This document shows, one piece after another, positions 11,401-26,400 of a DNA stretch of 64,000 nucleotides. Position numbers and translations under genes: made by a program. Below the pieces are notes generated by a model that was not told the origin of the DNA, made no database searches, and saw only the letters and a list, made by a program, of their open reading frames with translations. The stretch lies in assembly GCF_014898815.1 (NCBI RefSeq), contig NW_026515540.1, positions 310,001 through 374,000 of the forward strand. The letters are read 5' to 3'. The DNA comes from Panonychus citri (taxonomy: Eukaryota; Arthropoda; Arachnida; Trombidiformes; Tetranychidae). The first letter of the stretch is position 1. Each line of letters starts with the position of its first letter.

Positions 11401-14400
11401 GGTCAATTGTTCAGTGTTCAAATGGTTCCAAGTTATATTTAGTTTCATGATAATAAGAAAAAAAAATATAAACAATATATTCAGTGTTCAAGGTAAACAG
11501 AATCCAGAGTAATATGTATTTGATTATTGTCATCACCATGATTGTGAACATATTATAATGTAAGAAGATGATGATAATCAAAAAAACAAACTATTCTTTC
11601 ATGATTATCATCAAGATAATAATAAGATATATGAGAGTAAGGACACTCTTGATTATTTACTCTCTCCAAATGCTGAATATGAAAGTGATAATCATGTTAT
11701 TATTATTATCTTATTCTGAATGATATTAATACTTTCCTAGTCGAGAATGATCATAACATTATCGTCATCAGCATCACCAACATTTTCATCATCATCTTTG
11801 ATTATTTCTCAGTAATAACCCATGTTACATGTTCACTTGAGTATCAATCACATGATATTCATGGTGATTACAACAACGAAAAAGATATGATTCATTTTGA
11901 GCAGCGATAAATTATTATTTCCTTGTTATCAGTTTCATTTTTTATCCTCTAATATCCAATAAATAACTAAATGCTCAATTTTAATTGTTGTTATGGATCA
12001 TGAATTTATAGATATATAATATTTATTGGTTTATAAATAGTTGTACTAAATATTATCTTTATATTATACCTTCCGGTTAATCATAATACATTTTGATGAT
12101 GATTGAAATACCTTTTGATTGAATTGGCAGAAAATTATTTATAATTAAAGTTAATCAATTCGATAATATTTATTATTATTATTATTATTATTACAACTCT
12201 TAATCTTGTTCAGATCACTTGAGATTTAATATTATCTCTGATACTAGAATCAAGTCAAGAATAACAATTGAACATGTTATACTTAGAATTGGTTTACAGA
12301 TGAACTGATAATCTGATTCTCTCCCTGTTATTCATCTTCATCTTCATCATATCATGAACAGAGAAAGTAAGAATTGAAATAGACTGAGAGAGGAGGTGAA
12401 AAAAAAAGTTTTCCACCCTTCCAAGTTGAACTTATTTCACCATGATTAGGAATCATTCATGTTGATGATAAAGTATTAACTGTAACCTTTGATTGTTAAG
12501 CCATCAGATTTTTGATTTAATTCAAATGGATCCATTTTATGATAGATTTTCTCTCACCATCTTCAATTAATTAATTTCAATCATACTCAATTGATCATAA
12601 ACTGTAATCAGGCTCACAATTTACACCGATCAATTTTAATTGGCAAGCTAATTGGGAAAACATCTCTTTCATCAAACTTAATTGTCTCATGAAACAATTA
12701 ACATTGTCATTTATATGGTAATCATCTGATAATGAAAATAAAGTGATTAATTATATTATCAACGATCACGCTTATTATCACAATTGATTATTGGTTAATC
12801 AATTGATACAAGAATAAAAATAAACACAATTGATAATTAATCACACAAATCACACAGCATAATTATCATTCTTGATCATTGATTTAATAGTTTTATCGTA
12901 AAAATTATGATTAAAACGATCATTAGAAATACAATTGATTTCTCAACAATCGAGAAACTTATTAATTAATTGATTTATTGATGAAACCATCAACTTTAAC
13001 ATTAATCATGAGATGTTGAGGCAATTCAATTAATGTCAACATGAAACAACTACAATTTAATTAAATGGTTTAACCTACAATATAGAGTGAGATCGATTGC
13101 TAATTGTGAACTAATTTGATCCATGATAAGTGCGATCAGGGTGATATTTTTAATCTCGAAAAGACAAAAGAAACTTGAAGTTCTAAATAGCTTTGAGCTT
13201 CGAGTTTGAAACAAACTCGACATTTTCTCATATGTAAAGTTTCAAAAGTCAACAATCAAATTCATTTCATGAGTTGTGTTGATTTTCTGGTTGCTGACAA
13301 TTCAGATGGAATTGTTTTCAATAGTTTTCCTGTGTCTATTACTTTGTAATGTTAGCATTGTTTTGGCTCGTTTTCAGGGTGATATTCATGGTTTTGGAAA
13401 CTGAATTTCCTACAAGAATGGAGTATATTAATTTCACCGAGAAATATAATAATAGCAGCTAAATATTACCATTTCTATCCTTTCAGTGAAATTGTCTCAT
13501 GTTATTCAGATTTTTTTTCTCTTCTTCCAATGAACAAATGAAAGAAGTTTTTGATATTCTCTTGGTATCCAAGGGTATCCAAGAAAGAGAAAAGGCGGAA
13601 GAGGGAAGTGGAAAAAAGTTCTTTTATGTTAAGAAGAAGTTCTAAAAGTTCTGAGTCGTAATTCTGAGTAGGTGTCATCAAAAATTATCCACAGGATTTG
13701 TTACCATACGAAGACATTATCATGTATTTGATTTTTTTCTTCTTCTTTTTTTCCATGATTTTTCCATCCGCCATATAACCACCATTACTAAAGGAATATA
13801 CCACCATGTAGGAAGTTGAAATTTCATCTGTAGAACTTTTTAGAAATCAGTTTCATCAATGTCTTTTTCTTTTCACTCGCTTATCAAACTCAATAACATG
13901 ATCGATTAGTTGCTAATCTTATTGTTGTAAATATTTCAACTCCATTTTGTTGACCTTTTTTCTGACCTCTTCAGATTTCAAGTCATTCTCACATTACACA
14001 AAATCAATCTCAAAAGTTGACATGACCTATTATACTATGAAAAAGAGATGCTAATGATGAGAAATCAGATAATATCGATGATTATCAGCTTTCAATTATA
14101 TAAGTAAACAAATTTTCCAATAAACTCTACAAAGAAAACTTTTTTTTCCATTCTAAATTCAGTCTATAGATCACCTTTTATCGCCTTGTTCATAACCCCT
14201 GCTCATCTTTAATTCCAATTCTAAGATTTGTGAACTTTAACTCTACTCCCAAGATGATTGATGTAAATATTATATCTAAATATCGAAGTGATAAACGATA
14301 CTCGAGATTCTCCATGGACACGAGAAGGAGAATTAAGCTGAAAGTATAGCAAAGAGGAAAAAGTTCAAAGGTTGATGAAAAATTCTCTCAAAAATCATTA

Positions 14401-17400
14401 AGTCTTCATATAAGTGAGTCACTCCATGGAAACTAATTCCAGGGTCTAATTCAGAGTTCTGACAGGGTAGAATTTTTTTATAATATTATCCATCTCTCTC
14501 TCTCTCTCTCTTTATCTGTTCCTTGATATTAATACTTTTTTCTGTAGATTTGTTCGTATAACTTAAAGATTTTTTCTCCTCTTTCAGAGAAAATTTTGAG
14601 CTTTCACCCACCAGAACGTAAATATCATCATTAGACTTTATCATTGCATATTAAGCTTCTTATATTATTGTTGAAGCCAAAGTGTTTATTATAGCTTTGG
14701 AAAAAGATGTATGAAGCTAATCGAGTTAATTATATTCAACGAATCAGAGATAATGATGAAAAAATATGAAAATTCTTATGATGGATTAGATAATGTTGAT
14801 GATTTACCATATATCTTATTCATGGATAATATTTGCTCCTGGTTTTTTATTTTACTTCTCCATCTCCTCCTGAATTTTTCATTCAGAAACTTTGGAAACT
14901 TTTTTCATTCTTCACAAAACTTTAAATCATTATTATTATATAAAAGAGAAGCATCAAAACTATTTTTAGATTTGAGGAGAAAACAACTAAATTCATGATA
15001 TTCATCTTATCTCATCAACTAATTTCTCAATGTTAAAACTAATATATACCAATCAGATATTCACCATTAAACCTCAGTTTGCTTTTGCTAATTGTAATAA
15101 TACGATTAAATTGCTTTGAGCGAAAACAAAAGTCGGCAATTTGTTGAAATCAATATTTCTCAAATCAATCTAATAACTTTCTTGATATTGCAAATTCTGA
15201 GTGGAGATTAAGACATTACCAAGTCTGTTGCAAGTCTTAGTTCAATTGTTTATTGATTAATATTTGCATTAAGACAATTTACTTATCAGCAATTGCATCT
15301 CACTAACCATCATCATCATATGTACTATTTATTTTCTTATACACATTTTACCCCTTTAACTACACTGTATAATCAGTTAGCAATTTGATTCACTTTAGTT
15401 TGTCGCTTCAACTTGATTTAGTATCAGGAGGATAATTATCGTATATGTAACATGAGTGTTAGGACCAAATCAATTGTAACAAAGTTTTTTTAACTCGTTG
15501 ATTAATATCGTTGAACTGGAAACAAAAGTCAATCCCTTTGGAAGTTGATTGTTAGCCTTACCTTAAAAACAACAGGGACTGAGAGAAAATTGAATTTCCT
15601 TCATCATCATCATCCAAGAAGATTGAAGATAATGATGATGGTGATAAAAAGTGAGCTTAAGTCCATTTAGAGAAACTTGTGAATAGAAACAAAAGGAAAA
15701 CTACAGAGACAATGAGATTTTGATTCGAATGTTAGAGCAAAAAATAAGTCGATTTCCATTGGAAATAGAGAAACTTTTCCAACTCAATTATTGGCATAAT
15801 TTCATATTGGAACTTTTTCTTTCTCTATTTTTCACCATCATGGAATCAATTCGATTCCTCTGATGGTTTAGGAGTTCGACAGAATTTATCAAAATGATAT
15901 TTACGTGATTTCTACACGTTAAAAAATCACTCTCGTTCTCTTTATTATTAATTCATCGATCAATCGAGTCTCTCATCTGATATATTTAACCAATGGTCAT
16001 CTTTATCATTTAAGAAGTCAGGTTATTCTGTACGTCAGAATTTTATCTCGAGACAATAAAAACACACCCAAGAGCAAAAAGGAGTAAGACATGGAGAAGT
16101 TGACTGAAAGAACTCTGAACTTTTGGTCTCTAAAAGAAGAGAGGAAAAAAAATCTTAAACTCGAAATCTCCCAAGGCTTTTTGTCCTCTTATATCTGTAC
16201 TGTTCACTTTTCCTGTGATGCAATAGATTAACTGACCATCCAAGAAAGAAAAACAATCGTAATCATCATCGTCATTATGTCAAAGTTTTCCTTCACTTCA
16301 TCTTCTTCGTCCTAATGTTGATCTATTTCCCTCGTTGATAATAAGTAGTTAACTTGACCATCATTAAGAGTTTCAAAATGAGAGGGATGAGTAAAACTCA
16401 TGGAAGAAAATTTCGTAACATTTTAACAAGAGAAAAAGTTTCATTTCCGTTCAAGTTCAGACTAATTTACTCATTCATGAATCATGACAGTTATGTAAAC
16501 AAAGAGAAGACAACAAAATCCACTGGTCAGCCAAAAGTATAAATGAACATTTAATTATCTATCTTTGTGTCAAGAAATTCATACGATATAATATCTGACC
16601 ATTGGTCTACAGTTTCCATGTATAAATCCTACGGATTTGAATCATTCCAAGTTTAGCTCAATTTCTATGGTAATATTGTTTATCTTCATGGATTCTTGTG
16701 GCTAATATCATCTCCCTCCTGAATCCAAGTTAATCTAATAGTAACTTTCATCATGATGATAATACGATTGCTGATGATGAGCTAATAAAAATGAATTATT
16801 ATCAAAATGGTGTAAAGGAAAACAATGTAACAATAAACAAAGCAAAACATTAACTTCATTAACATTTAATGTCTATGGGATTTTCAGAGTATCCATCTTG
16901 AGTATACATGTAACCTTAATATTTGGTGTATTTTTTTTTACCTTCAATCTTTAATGGATTATTGTTGATTATCATGATGATGATTATATATTAATGACAA
17001 ACAACCAGTACAACTAGGAAATCATGATAATAATCAGATAATTAGAAGGAGAGAGTTGATAAAATGATGAAAATTTTTTTTCCAATGAAGATATTTCCAG
17101 GTAACATCATGAGTATTAGTAGTTAATCATCTTACTCATCATCATTATTATCGTCTTAATATTTCAACCTTTTTCATCTTCCACCACCTTCATCATTATG
17201 CATTTAACTCTAGGAATATTTCAGTTTCCTGGTTCTCTCATGTTTACCATGAGCTGAACTTTTTTTTTGCCTCCTCTCTATTTGATGGAGAGCAAGAGAA
17301 AAAAATTCCTGAAAAATTCAGGATAAAATAATGCTGAAGGTGTGACACACCCTCAATTAACTGATTATCCTTTTGTTTGAATGTAAATGAGAGAAATTAA

Positions 17401-20400
17401 TTGTCTTCCTTTGATTGATTAAGAAGCCGTTACAATATTTATGAGATAATTATTCAGGTTAATTACTTTGATTACTGGGATTGATTTTAGAAATTGATTG
17501 CAATTAAACTGTTATCATTTGATGATTGGAATTAATCTATTTCAATTGTCAATTAATGTTATCACAACAACACCAACCACAATGGTGATAAATTGTTGGT
17601 CAATTAATTTAATTTCACCGGTGAGATTTGATTACAATGAGTGGTTTCATTATAATTAACCTACTAAATCAATGGTACAAATTTGTAGTTTCTCATTTAG
17701 TTACCTTGATTAGTGGGTTAACTTTTGTTTTGTTTTTCTGGGTCAAGTATTTCAAATGACCATTACCTTTTAATTGTAATTAGTTTAACATGGATAATGA
17801 TTGTTTGTAATTGGAAATGTTTTCCTCTCCTTTGTTTTTTGTCACTTCTGCTATGGTACATCAACATAATTAAATAAAGTGAAACAATTAACGACTTTTT
17901 TTAAACAATTAATTAGATTACCATTTATCACCAATGATAAAATTAAATTTTTCTCATAAAACTAACGATAACAATTTGTATTTGATTTGAGTGATAATCT
18001 TTATCACAATTACAAGTCCATGGATTTGGTAGTTGATTGAACTGACCAGGGGGCTAAGAATTTGTTTCAGAACCAGTAAACTTGTTAATGAATTAATTGA
18101 CCATTGACTGTGATTAATAAACTGGACACAAACTTTGTACCTAATAAAGTTAATGTTATGATACCTTCTTAATGGTTAACCTTATTAAGAACATTTAATT
18201 TCACACAGAAATCTAATACTAACAATTAAATGGACAATTAGAGTAATAATTTCATTACCATTAATAGGTAATTATCATTAACTTCAAATGACTAACATGA
18301 TAAATTCAATCAATTTCCTATCATTAACTTGATTCAATCTTGAACATTGAAATGAAATCTCAATCTAAATGAACATAAATGATTAATAACCAAGCAATCG
18401 ATGGGGTTAATTGTGTTGACAAGCTGATTGTTTGATCAAGTAAAAACGTTGACAATTAAATTAATTGATTCCTGATCAGAATAAAATAAAATCAGCTGAA
18501 CATGGACAATAATTTAATAGGCACAGTATGAAAAGAGTAAAATGAAAGCAATTAAGGGTAAATCTAATCCAAAGCGGATTCAAGATTATTTCTGTGTAAA
18601 AAAGGGTCTGTTTCAATAGGATTAAGGATACAACGGGTTAACCATAGAGTAAAGCACAAACTTAAACGCTTTTAAAGAGCTAAGCCCTTAACAAAGGGCT
18701 ACCTTGAGCTGATCGTCAAGTCAGTTCTCTGAAATCACAACTACATCATCATTGGTAGTTGAGTCTCGACCTCGACCCTCATTACTTGCAGGGCAGTGGT
18801 TCTGGCTGGTTCGATGATGATAGAGGTCTGATTATGAACTGAAAAATGAATCGAAAAATTTAGTAATATCAAACACGAGTTGAAATATTTGATTCCAATG
18901 AAATAAGGTTAGGTTATAAATCTAATTTATACATGTAAAAGACTCATGAAATTATCACAATCAAGCCTTCGATGCCGAGAAACTCACGAATGGACAATCA
19001 GTCAGATAAACACATATGAGCTGAAGAAAAACAAATGTAACAAAAAATGATACAAAATTGGAATTGAACGATTCTCATGATAATTAGAAATCTGTTGAAA
19101 GCCTTTTAATTCAGTTAAATTGTTGAAATCACCATGATTTAGTAAATGTGATTATGATTAAGATATTTATTGTAATGTATTTAAATAGAAAGAAGTTTTT
19201 TCTTCATACCATTCGTTGAATTATTCATTGAATTTTACTCATCCTCATGATGATTTTAAAATTTATTTACTTGTATATTTATTTCATGGGAGAAGAGAGA
19301 AAAATTCAAAATGATAATCATGATAAATGATTTGAAATGATGAAAAATTTTATTAATGTTTAAATCATTTCATCAACAAAATGAAACATTAATAACTTTT
19401 CAATTGTTAAAGTTGCTCAGAAATTGTAACAGTTTTTACAAACATGAATGTAAAAAGTTTTCCAAAATATCATTAATTGTTATGATTAATCATCAAACTG
19501 ATTGTGATCTAGGATCATGTTGATTGTTTGATCTCAAGTAATTGATTAACATTTAAAAGGTGTCATAATAAAAGTTAATTTACATAACAATTTAAATGGA
19601 AATCGGAGAAAAAATCACAATTTATTAATCAGTTGATGAGATAATTTATCACATCAATGAGCTGATTATTATTGTGTTAATTGCAATTTAATCATTGAGC
19701 AAATATTAAAGAAGTGATAATTAGTGATTAAGATTAAAGGTTGATAAAAAAGGAGAAAAATCAACTGTAAACAATTAACAGCAATCTAATCAACAATTCA
19801 ATTGAAATTTGATTAGAAAATTAAAGTTGAGAGAAACTTTTTTTCCTCTTCTCCTTTCAGTTAATCAAGTTAGTCAAGTTTTTTATTGGATAAAAGTTAA
19901 TTAGCAATCAGATTATCAATAGAGCAACGTTGATCATATTAAGAATTAACTGTTAATTAGATGATTGTTTATTTTTTTTAATTCTTCTCATGATCTCGAT
20001 TCCTATCATGATAGTTATTCTGAAGTCCATCACATTGATCTCACCTTATGGTCCATCAAATTGGATAACAATCAGTTGACCATAAAGTTGATGGTCAACA
20101 TGAAGAGAAAGAGGCAAAGACAATGGAGTTGAGAATCAGGTCAATCAAATGAATCATTAATGAAAGTAATCAAATTTATCCAATGACAGTGATCTAATAA
20201 TAGACATTTGAATGCGATTTTGATTGTTGATTAGCAATTTGATTACTTTCCAATTCAATCAATCATTGGGAAAAATTTTCCATCCACTTTTACTTGTTAT
20301 TGTTAACTTGCTAAAAGTTTTATAATTCATGAACATTAGATGAGCTCTAAATTACTCAGTGCTTTTGGTTGAATTAAGGTTGCGATTTTTGTTTTTAGAT

Positions 20401-23400
20401 TAACAATTAATCAAGTAAATTAATATACAAACAAGTTGAATAAAAAGTCGTAAGGTCAAATGAAAAGCAGTTAAAAATTCATTAAATTGCTCAACCATTT
20501 AGATAAACATGGTGGTTACGACGATAAAGTTCAGGTGAACTCAGAGATTCAATGTATTATTAGAATGATGTTTTAAATTAGGAAATAAATTAATGAGTAA
20601 AATTGTGAAAACTTGGATAACAATTAAAGTTGATTTTGATTCAAGTTTAAAGAAAAAAAATTCATCTCAATCAATTTTCAGTTCAATTGGTTCGGATAAA
20701 TGAAGTTAATTTCAAGTTTACCATGAAACTCAGAGACTTCATTGTTGGCTCAATGTTGAATTTTTTTCTGTTTCATGATATTAAAGTTTTGTATTAACCT
20801 TTCAACAATTGAATAACTTTTCACTGTTTGTTTAAAATGTTTCATCTTTTTTTTTGCTCACAACGATTGTGTCATACTTATCATGATCCTCATGTAATCT
20901 GATCGTCTGAACAACTCAACTCCTTTCTAATAACTGAGATTGAAATTGAAACGATTTCTGAACACGAAATAGTTTCCTTATCATTCTGATAGGGACGAAA
21001 ACGTTTTAAACTGAAATGTTAGTTTATTGTTTTTTATTTTTCTCTTTCTTTATTTTCGTCTTTTCATGATCATTTTCATGATGAATGGGAGGATATTCAC
21101 GGAGAAAAGAAATAATAGAAAGGAAGAAGCAAAATCTTCTAAAAAAAAGTTCTGATCTGAAAAAGTTAATGAGGCAACTAGTTTGTTGTCATGTATCAGA
21201 GACTTGGGATTTAATATCTATCAATGGTTATTGCGTGTCTATGGACAAAACATATGATCTTGACCATCACTTTTGCTTTCTGATCACAATGAATTTCATG
21301 GTGAAGTCGAAAGAAAAGTTCACTTGATCAACTAAATTATTTCTATCTCTCAGTGTGATCCAGACATCGAATTACCATCTAACTGAACAATCAGTGATCT
21401 GGCCACTGGTCAATATTTGTTTCAACATAGAAAGACAAAAATATTCCACCTGATATCTGATCATCATGATAAGTGTTCATAATGTTCACTATCCACATGA
21501 ACATTATGATAAATGTAAAGAAAGATAGAGAGTAAGGAAGCTTAAACATGAGAAACTTCAAACTCATGGAGACAAAGCAATGAACAAAAAAGTTCCAATA
21601 TAATATCATGGGTACTCTCATGAAGATGAAACTTGATAAGGATAAAATCATGTTCTAACAGAAGAAGAAGAGAGAGAGAGAAAAAAAATCTTCTAAATTG
21701 TGAGAAATTGATTGTCTACTGGATGGAATGACTTTAACTTCATGAGAATAGTATTTATATAAATTCATGGATCCAAACTGAGCTCACGAAAATGCTCAGA
21801 ATTTAAACTCAATCCATTTGATTGAAAATAAAATAAATGATCAACTATTAGTAAACATTTTTCAGTTCAACGATATTATTTGCAAATTTTATCAAATCAA
21901 TGGGATTACAATCAAGAATAAATTGTTTCTTCATAATCAATGATGATGATGTGATCGGAAAATTGTCCAATTCATATATCATCATGCAAGTATATATATT
22001 ATCTGTTACTCTGATTTTGTTTCATTAACATGATGAACTTTCCATCAACATTTCAGACTCAATATTCTGAAAATATTATTATTTCAACGGTGATTTATCA
22101 TTATTCAATTGAACAATCAATCCATTTAAACAATTTCTCCATGAAAAATAGTTGAGATAATAATGTTAACTATTTAATTCCATGATGGATCTTTTTCATG
22201 GAAGAGAGATAAAAGTTGAAAATCGAATCAGAATTTTGCTTTTCTCATCAAATTCAACTGATCAAATTTTATTGATATTAACTGTTGGATAGACTTTGAT
22301 TAAAAAAAGCGATCAAGTTTGATATTGATATTCAATTGTTGATTGTTCAGTTGTCTTCCTACTAGAGCCATTGGTCAGTTGTTTTCCTCTCCCTTCAACA
22401 AACAATGAGAGTAATAATACTAAGCTGGTCAACTGTCCAGTCTGATTGTTTGCAAGCCATACACAAAGCAGAAATAATCTCAATTTAATGATTAAAAGTC
22501 AATCTAATCTTAAAAGTAAATGAAAGTAAATAAAATCAAATGAAAATCAAGCTAATATGCTGATGACCAATAAGTATTAATAGTACGACTAATTAACTTG
22601 ATCATCTATTAGTAAATGATAATAGATTAAGATGAGACATTTTTCTCGCTTTCTAATTATCCCTTGGTAATTTTCCTTTGATAAAAGTATGAAATCCGTT
22701 GTTGTTTCCAATGCTTATCGAGTATAATGTGTATCTATGGGTTAGCCACTTTCACTTTCACTCCCAATTCCATGCCCACTCCTACTTTTCCCACTTCCCA
22801 TGATCATCTGAGAAAAAGTTTCTTTCACTTCCTTTACAAGGATATAATATATTTATACACTAGAACAACTTGATCTATTCAATATCCATTCAGGATTCTT
22901 AGCACTTCATCATCATGTGTCCATCATGTTGACAGGAAGAGGGATCAAGACAAGTAAAGTCCATTTTGACAATTGACTATTGACAAACTAGTCCAATTTG
23001 ACCATCATCATCAGCCTCATCTATATGTAAAGAAAACTTTGATAACATGTAAAAAGATTGAGATAACACTTTTGATAACTTTTTACATGAAAATATTGAC
23101 CAGGAAGTGGACAGAAAGGAAATTTTTTCTCGTCATGTAACTTGTAGATATCAATGTTAACAAAAATCTATTGCAATCCAATCAGTTTACAATCTTGTTA
23201 AGTTTTCATATAACTGACCAGTTAATATATATAAAATCAAGTGGATATGGTCAAGAGTCTGGAAAAAGTTATTACCAAATTTTGTAGCATTAAATAAATA
23301 GACTGTTGAGAAAAAGTAAATTTTAAAAAAATTTCATGAGAATTTTTTTATTACTATTATCATGTTTTTTTCAGGGGGAAATTGAATGGAAAATAAATTG

Positions 23401-26400
23401 AAACGATTTCACTTTTCTTTCATATTCAATTGTTTTTTTACTGGTTGATAAGTTGATTGTATTAATAATTATATCCGTTAGTAAAAAATGAACAATCAAC
23501 AAATCAAACGTAAATTTAGTTCAAAAATTGAATCAAAACTATGGAAGCGGGAAAAATTTGAGACAATTATCATTAGATTTTTAATCATCTCTTATAATTT
23601 CCATTGATTAAATTGTCATGATTGACAAATAACAAGAAGATGATGTAATATTAATGATAATGATTATGATGATGATTATAAATACAAAGATGATTAAGGA
23701 GCGATACTGGTTGATGATAATCATTGATGATGATTAAAAGCATCAATGATCATAATTTGGATTCTCTTTGTGGTTTCCAATGAGAAACATTTTCTTCAGA
23801 ACTTTTTACTTCATCCTCTTCATCCTCTCCATCCTCTTTATCATCATGAGCATCACTTTCTTGAATGATGATGATCATTTTTTTTGTTACTCTCAAACTA
23901 TAATCAACAGTTAATGATGAAGATGAAAATGATTAGGATTGTGAAATAAGCACAATAATCAATACTGATGGAAATCTACTGAAGGATATAAAATTTGAAG
24001 TGAACAGAATGATTATCATGATGGTTCAAGTGAAGATTCTGATCATGGTTCAGTGATAACATGACAATGGTTCAGAAGAGGTTGCTGATAATAATAGCCG
24101 AGAATAGCCTTAGGGTGATATTAATATTAGATTAAGATGAAACTAATCAATCTGATTGCTTTTAATTTTTGTAATATTTTCTTGGTGTCATTTTATCAGT
24201 TGATGATCAATAGTCATCAAAATGATATTATTGATTATCGCCTTCATGTAAACATGCAAGGAATGTTTAACCTTCGCCCCCATGAACCATCATGTTCAGC
24301 ATTATGATTATCAATTCATGATGAGAGATAGATAGAGAGGAAGAGAGAAAGAGGAACAAGATGATTACAATGGAAATCAATCAAATTTCATGTTCGATTT
24401 CAGTGAAGAAAAAAAAGTTCTGTCCTGAGTTTTTTTCTCTTTTGTTATTCTTTTCTAATATTTTCGATAGTTTTTTCAAATTCCGGTTCCGTCCAGTCAT
24501 TTTCCCTTATTATTCTGTATTCTTACCTTTGAACATTTTATCATCTTCATCATGATTATCATGGTTTCCACTTGTTCTCAGTTGATAGTAATCTTTGTTT
24601 GGTTGGAGAAGAAAAAAAAGTTGCAACGTTTTTTTTTCTTCTTTATGTTGAAAAGTTTCTCATGTATTCTGATAGATTTTACTTTCAGGAAGCAAAAAAA
24701 GTTCGTGTTACTTTATCATGAGAAGTATGAGAATAAAGTGGAAAAAAGTTCCAATTCAGTATAATATCTTTGGATGATAACAATTTGTGTTACAATGTTG
24801 ATTCTTGGTTTCATCTATTCAATCAATATATCAATATATTGACAGATTAACTATAATCTCATAGAAATGTATCTCCTCTCTTATCTCTCATCCAACTTTT
24901 ATCATGATAATTCTGAGGTTAGAATGAGTTATCCATGGTTATTTAGATCTGAGCTTTAGTATCTTTCATGGAGACCTGGAGTTTTTATCTGTATGAATGA
25001 TGAGAAAGAGGCTTAATAGCTGATGGATTTGCATATAAAAACGATGTTCCTAATCCAGAAAAACTGTAATTGAATCTTTGAAAAATTAATTTCTCAATAC
25101 GATAAAAATTAATGGTAACCAATGGGTAATGATTAATATCTTAAATTAGTAACAATCGGGATAATCCGTAATCAATTAGTGATCCTGAATAGAAACTATC
25201 ACCAGAACAATTTAATGATAATCAAACCTTGTTAATCCGATTATCAAAGTAATCAAATATTAATAATACTGAAAAAGTAATCAGGTTAAATTGTTAACAA
25301 TTTTTCCCCTAATAAAACAATCATGTTAATCAGTAGCAATCAAAAAGTAAAATGATTAGATAATTACTACTAATCACTGAAGCAAAGACAAAAAAATCTA
25401 ATTAGCTGATTAACTTTTATCTGATTGTTGTTGTTACTTTGATTATTTATCCAAAAAGGTGAATTGAATTGCCAAGTTTTTTTTTGTATTCACATGAATA
25501 ATTTTTCAATTCATTCATCAAAAAAAAACTGATCAATCTAATTAGCTCTTGTTTTTTTTTCTCATTTACTTTCTCTACCTGTTGAAAATTGATTCAGGTA
25601 CATGGCGGTTGTTCATCCATTTAAGCCACGAATGAATCGGACAACATCGTTAATTGTTGTCATGTTAATCTGGTTATTAGCTGGAATCCTCGCTCTACCC
25701 TCAGTTTTATACTCGACAACCTATGAGATTAAATATCAAGATGGATCAAGGATATTGTGTTGGTTACATTGGCCTGATGGTGTTCCCAATATATCTCAAT
25801 ACGATCACATGTAAGTAAACCATCATCATCATCATCACCAGCATCTTCATCATCATCAGCAAAAACAACAATATATATTTTTAACTCCCAGCAGTCATTA
25901 GCTGTATCAATGGATTGTAACTAATAATAATACTTCATAGTAATTACCTAATCAATTTAGTTGTTTTTTCCTAAATTGGATTAACCATCTTCAGGTGTAG
26001 TTTCAATGTCATTTTATATCAAGATAAATATCAACATTTTTGAAGGCTAATTGGTTGAGGATAATAATAGATTTTGATTAACTAATATTATTTATATTGA
26101 CTGATGAGAATAGCATAACAATAATGATTAACTAACTGGTCACTTTGAGGTTTGGCTAATTTTATGGGTTTTTTTAGGTTTTGTTTGAATTTGAAACTTT
26201 TCTAAATACTATTGGTTGATTTATTATTCTGTTGACCATTAGACTCAATCTATTATCTGGTCAATCTATTAGATTGTCAATGATAAATTGGCTGAATGAA
26301 AAGCAAAGTTTTACAATGTTTAAGCTCTTATGGTCAAGTGATTACTGGTCAGTTCTTTATATTCACATAGCAGATTAATTTAAGTTTTTCTCTTATATAT

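Noticed and set aside
14711..14998. 95-codon ORF in the long GPCR intron
   Set aside because: Composition (Ile, Phe, Asn, Lys rich) equals that of translated AT-rich DNA, there are no splice partners, and no domain was recognised.
22741..22800. Slightly GC-richer block checked as a possible exon or tRNA
   Set aside because: No tRNA arms, no paired splice sites, and stops in all likely frames.
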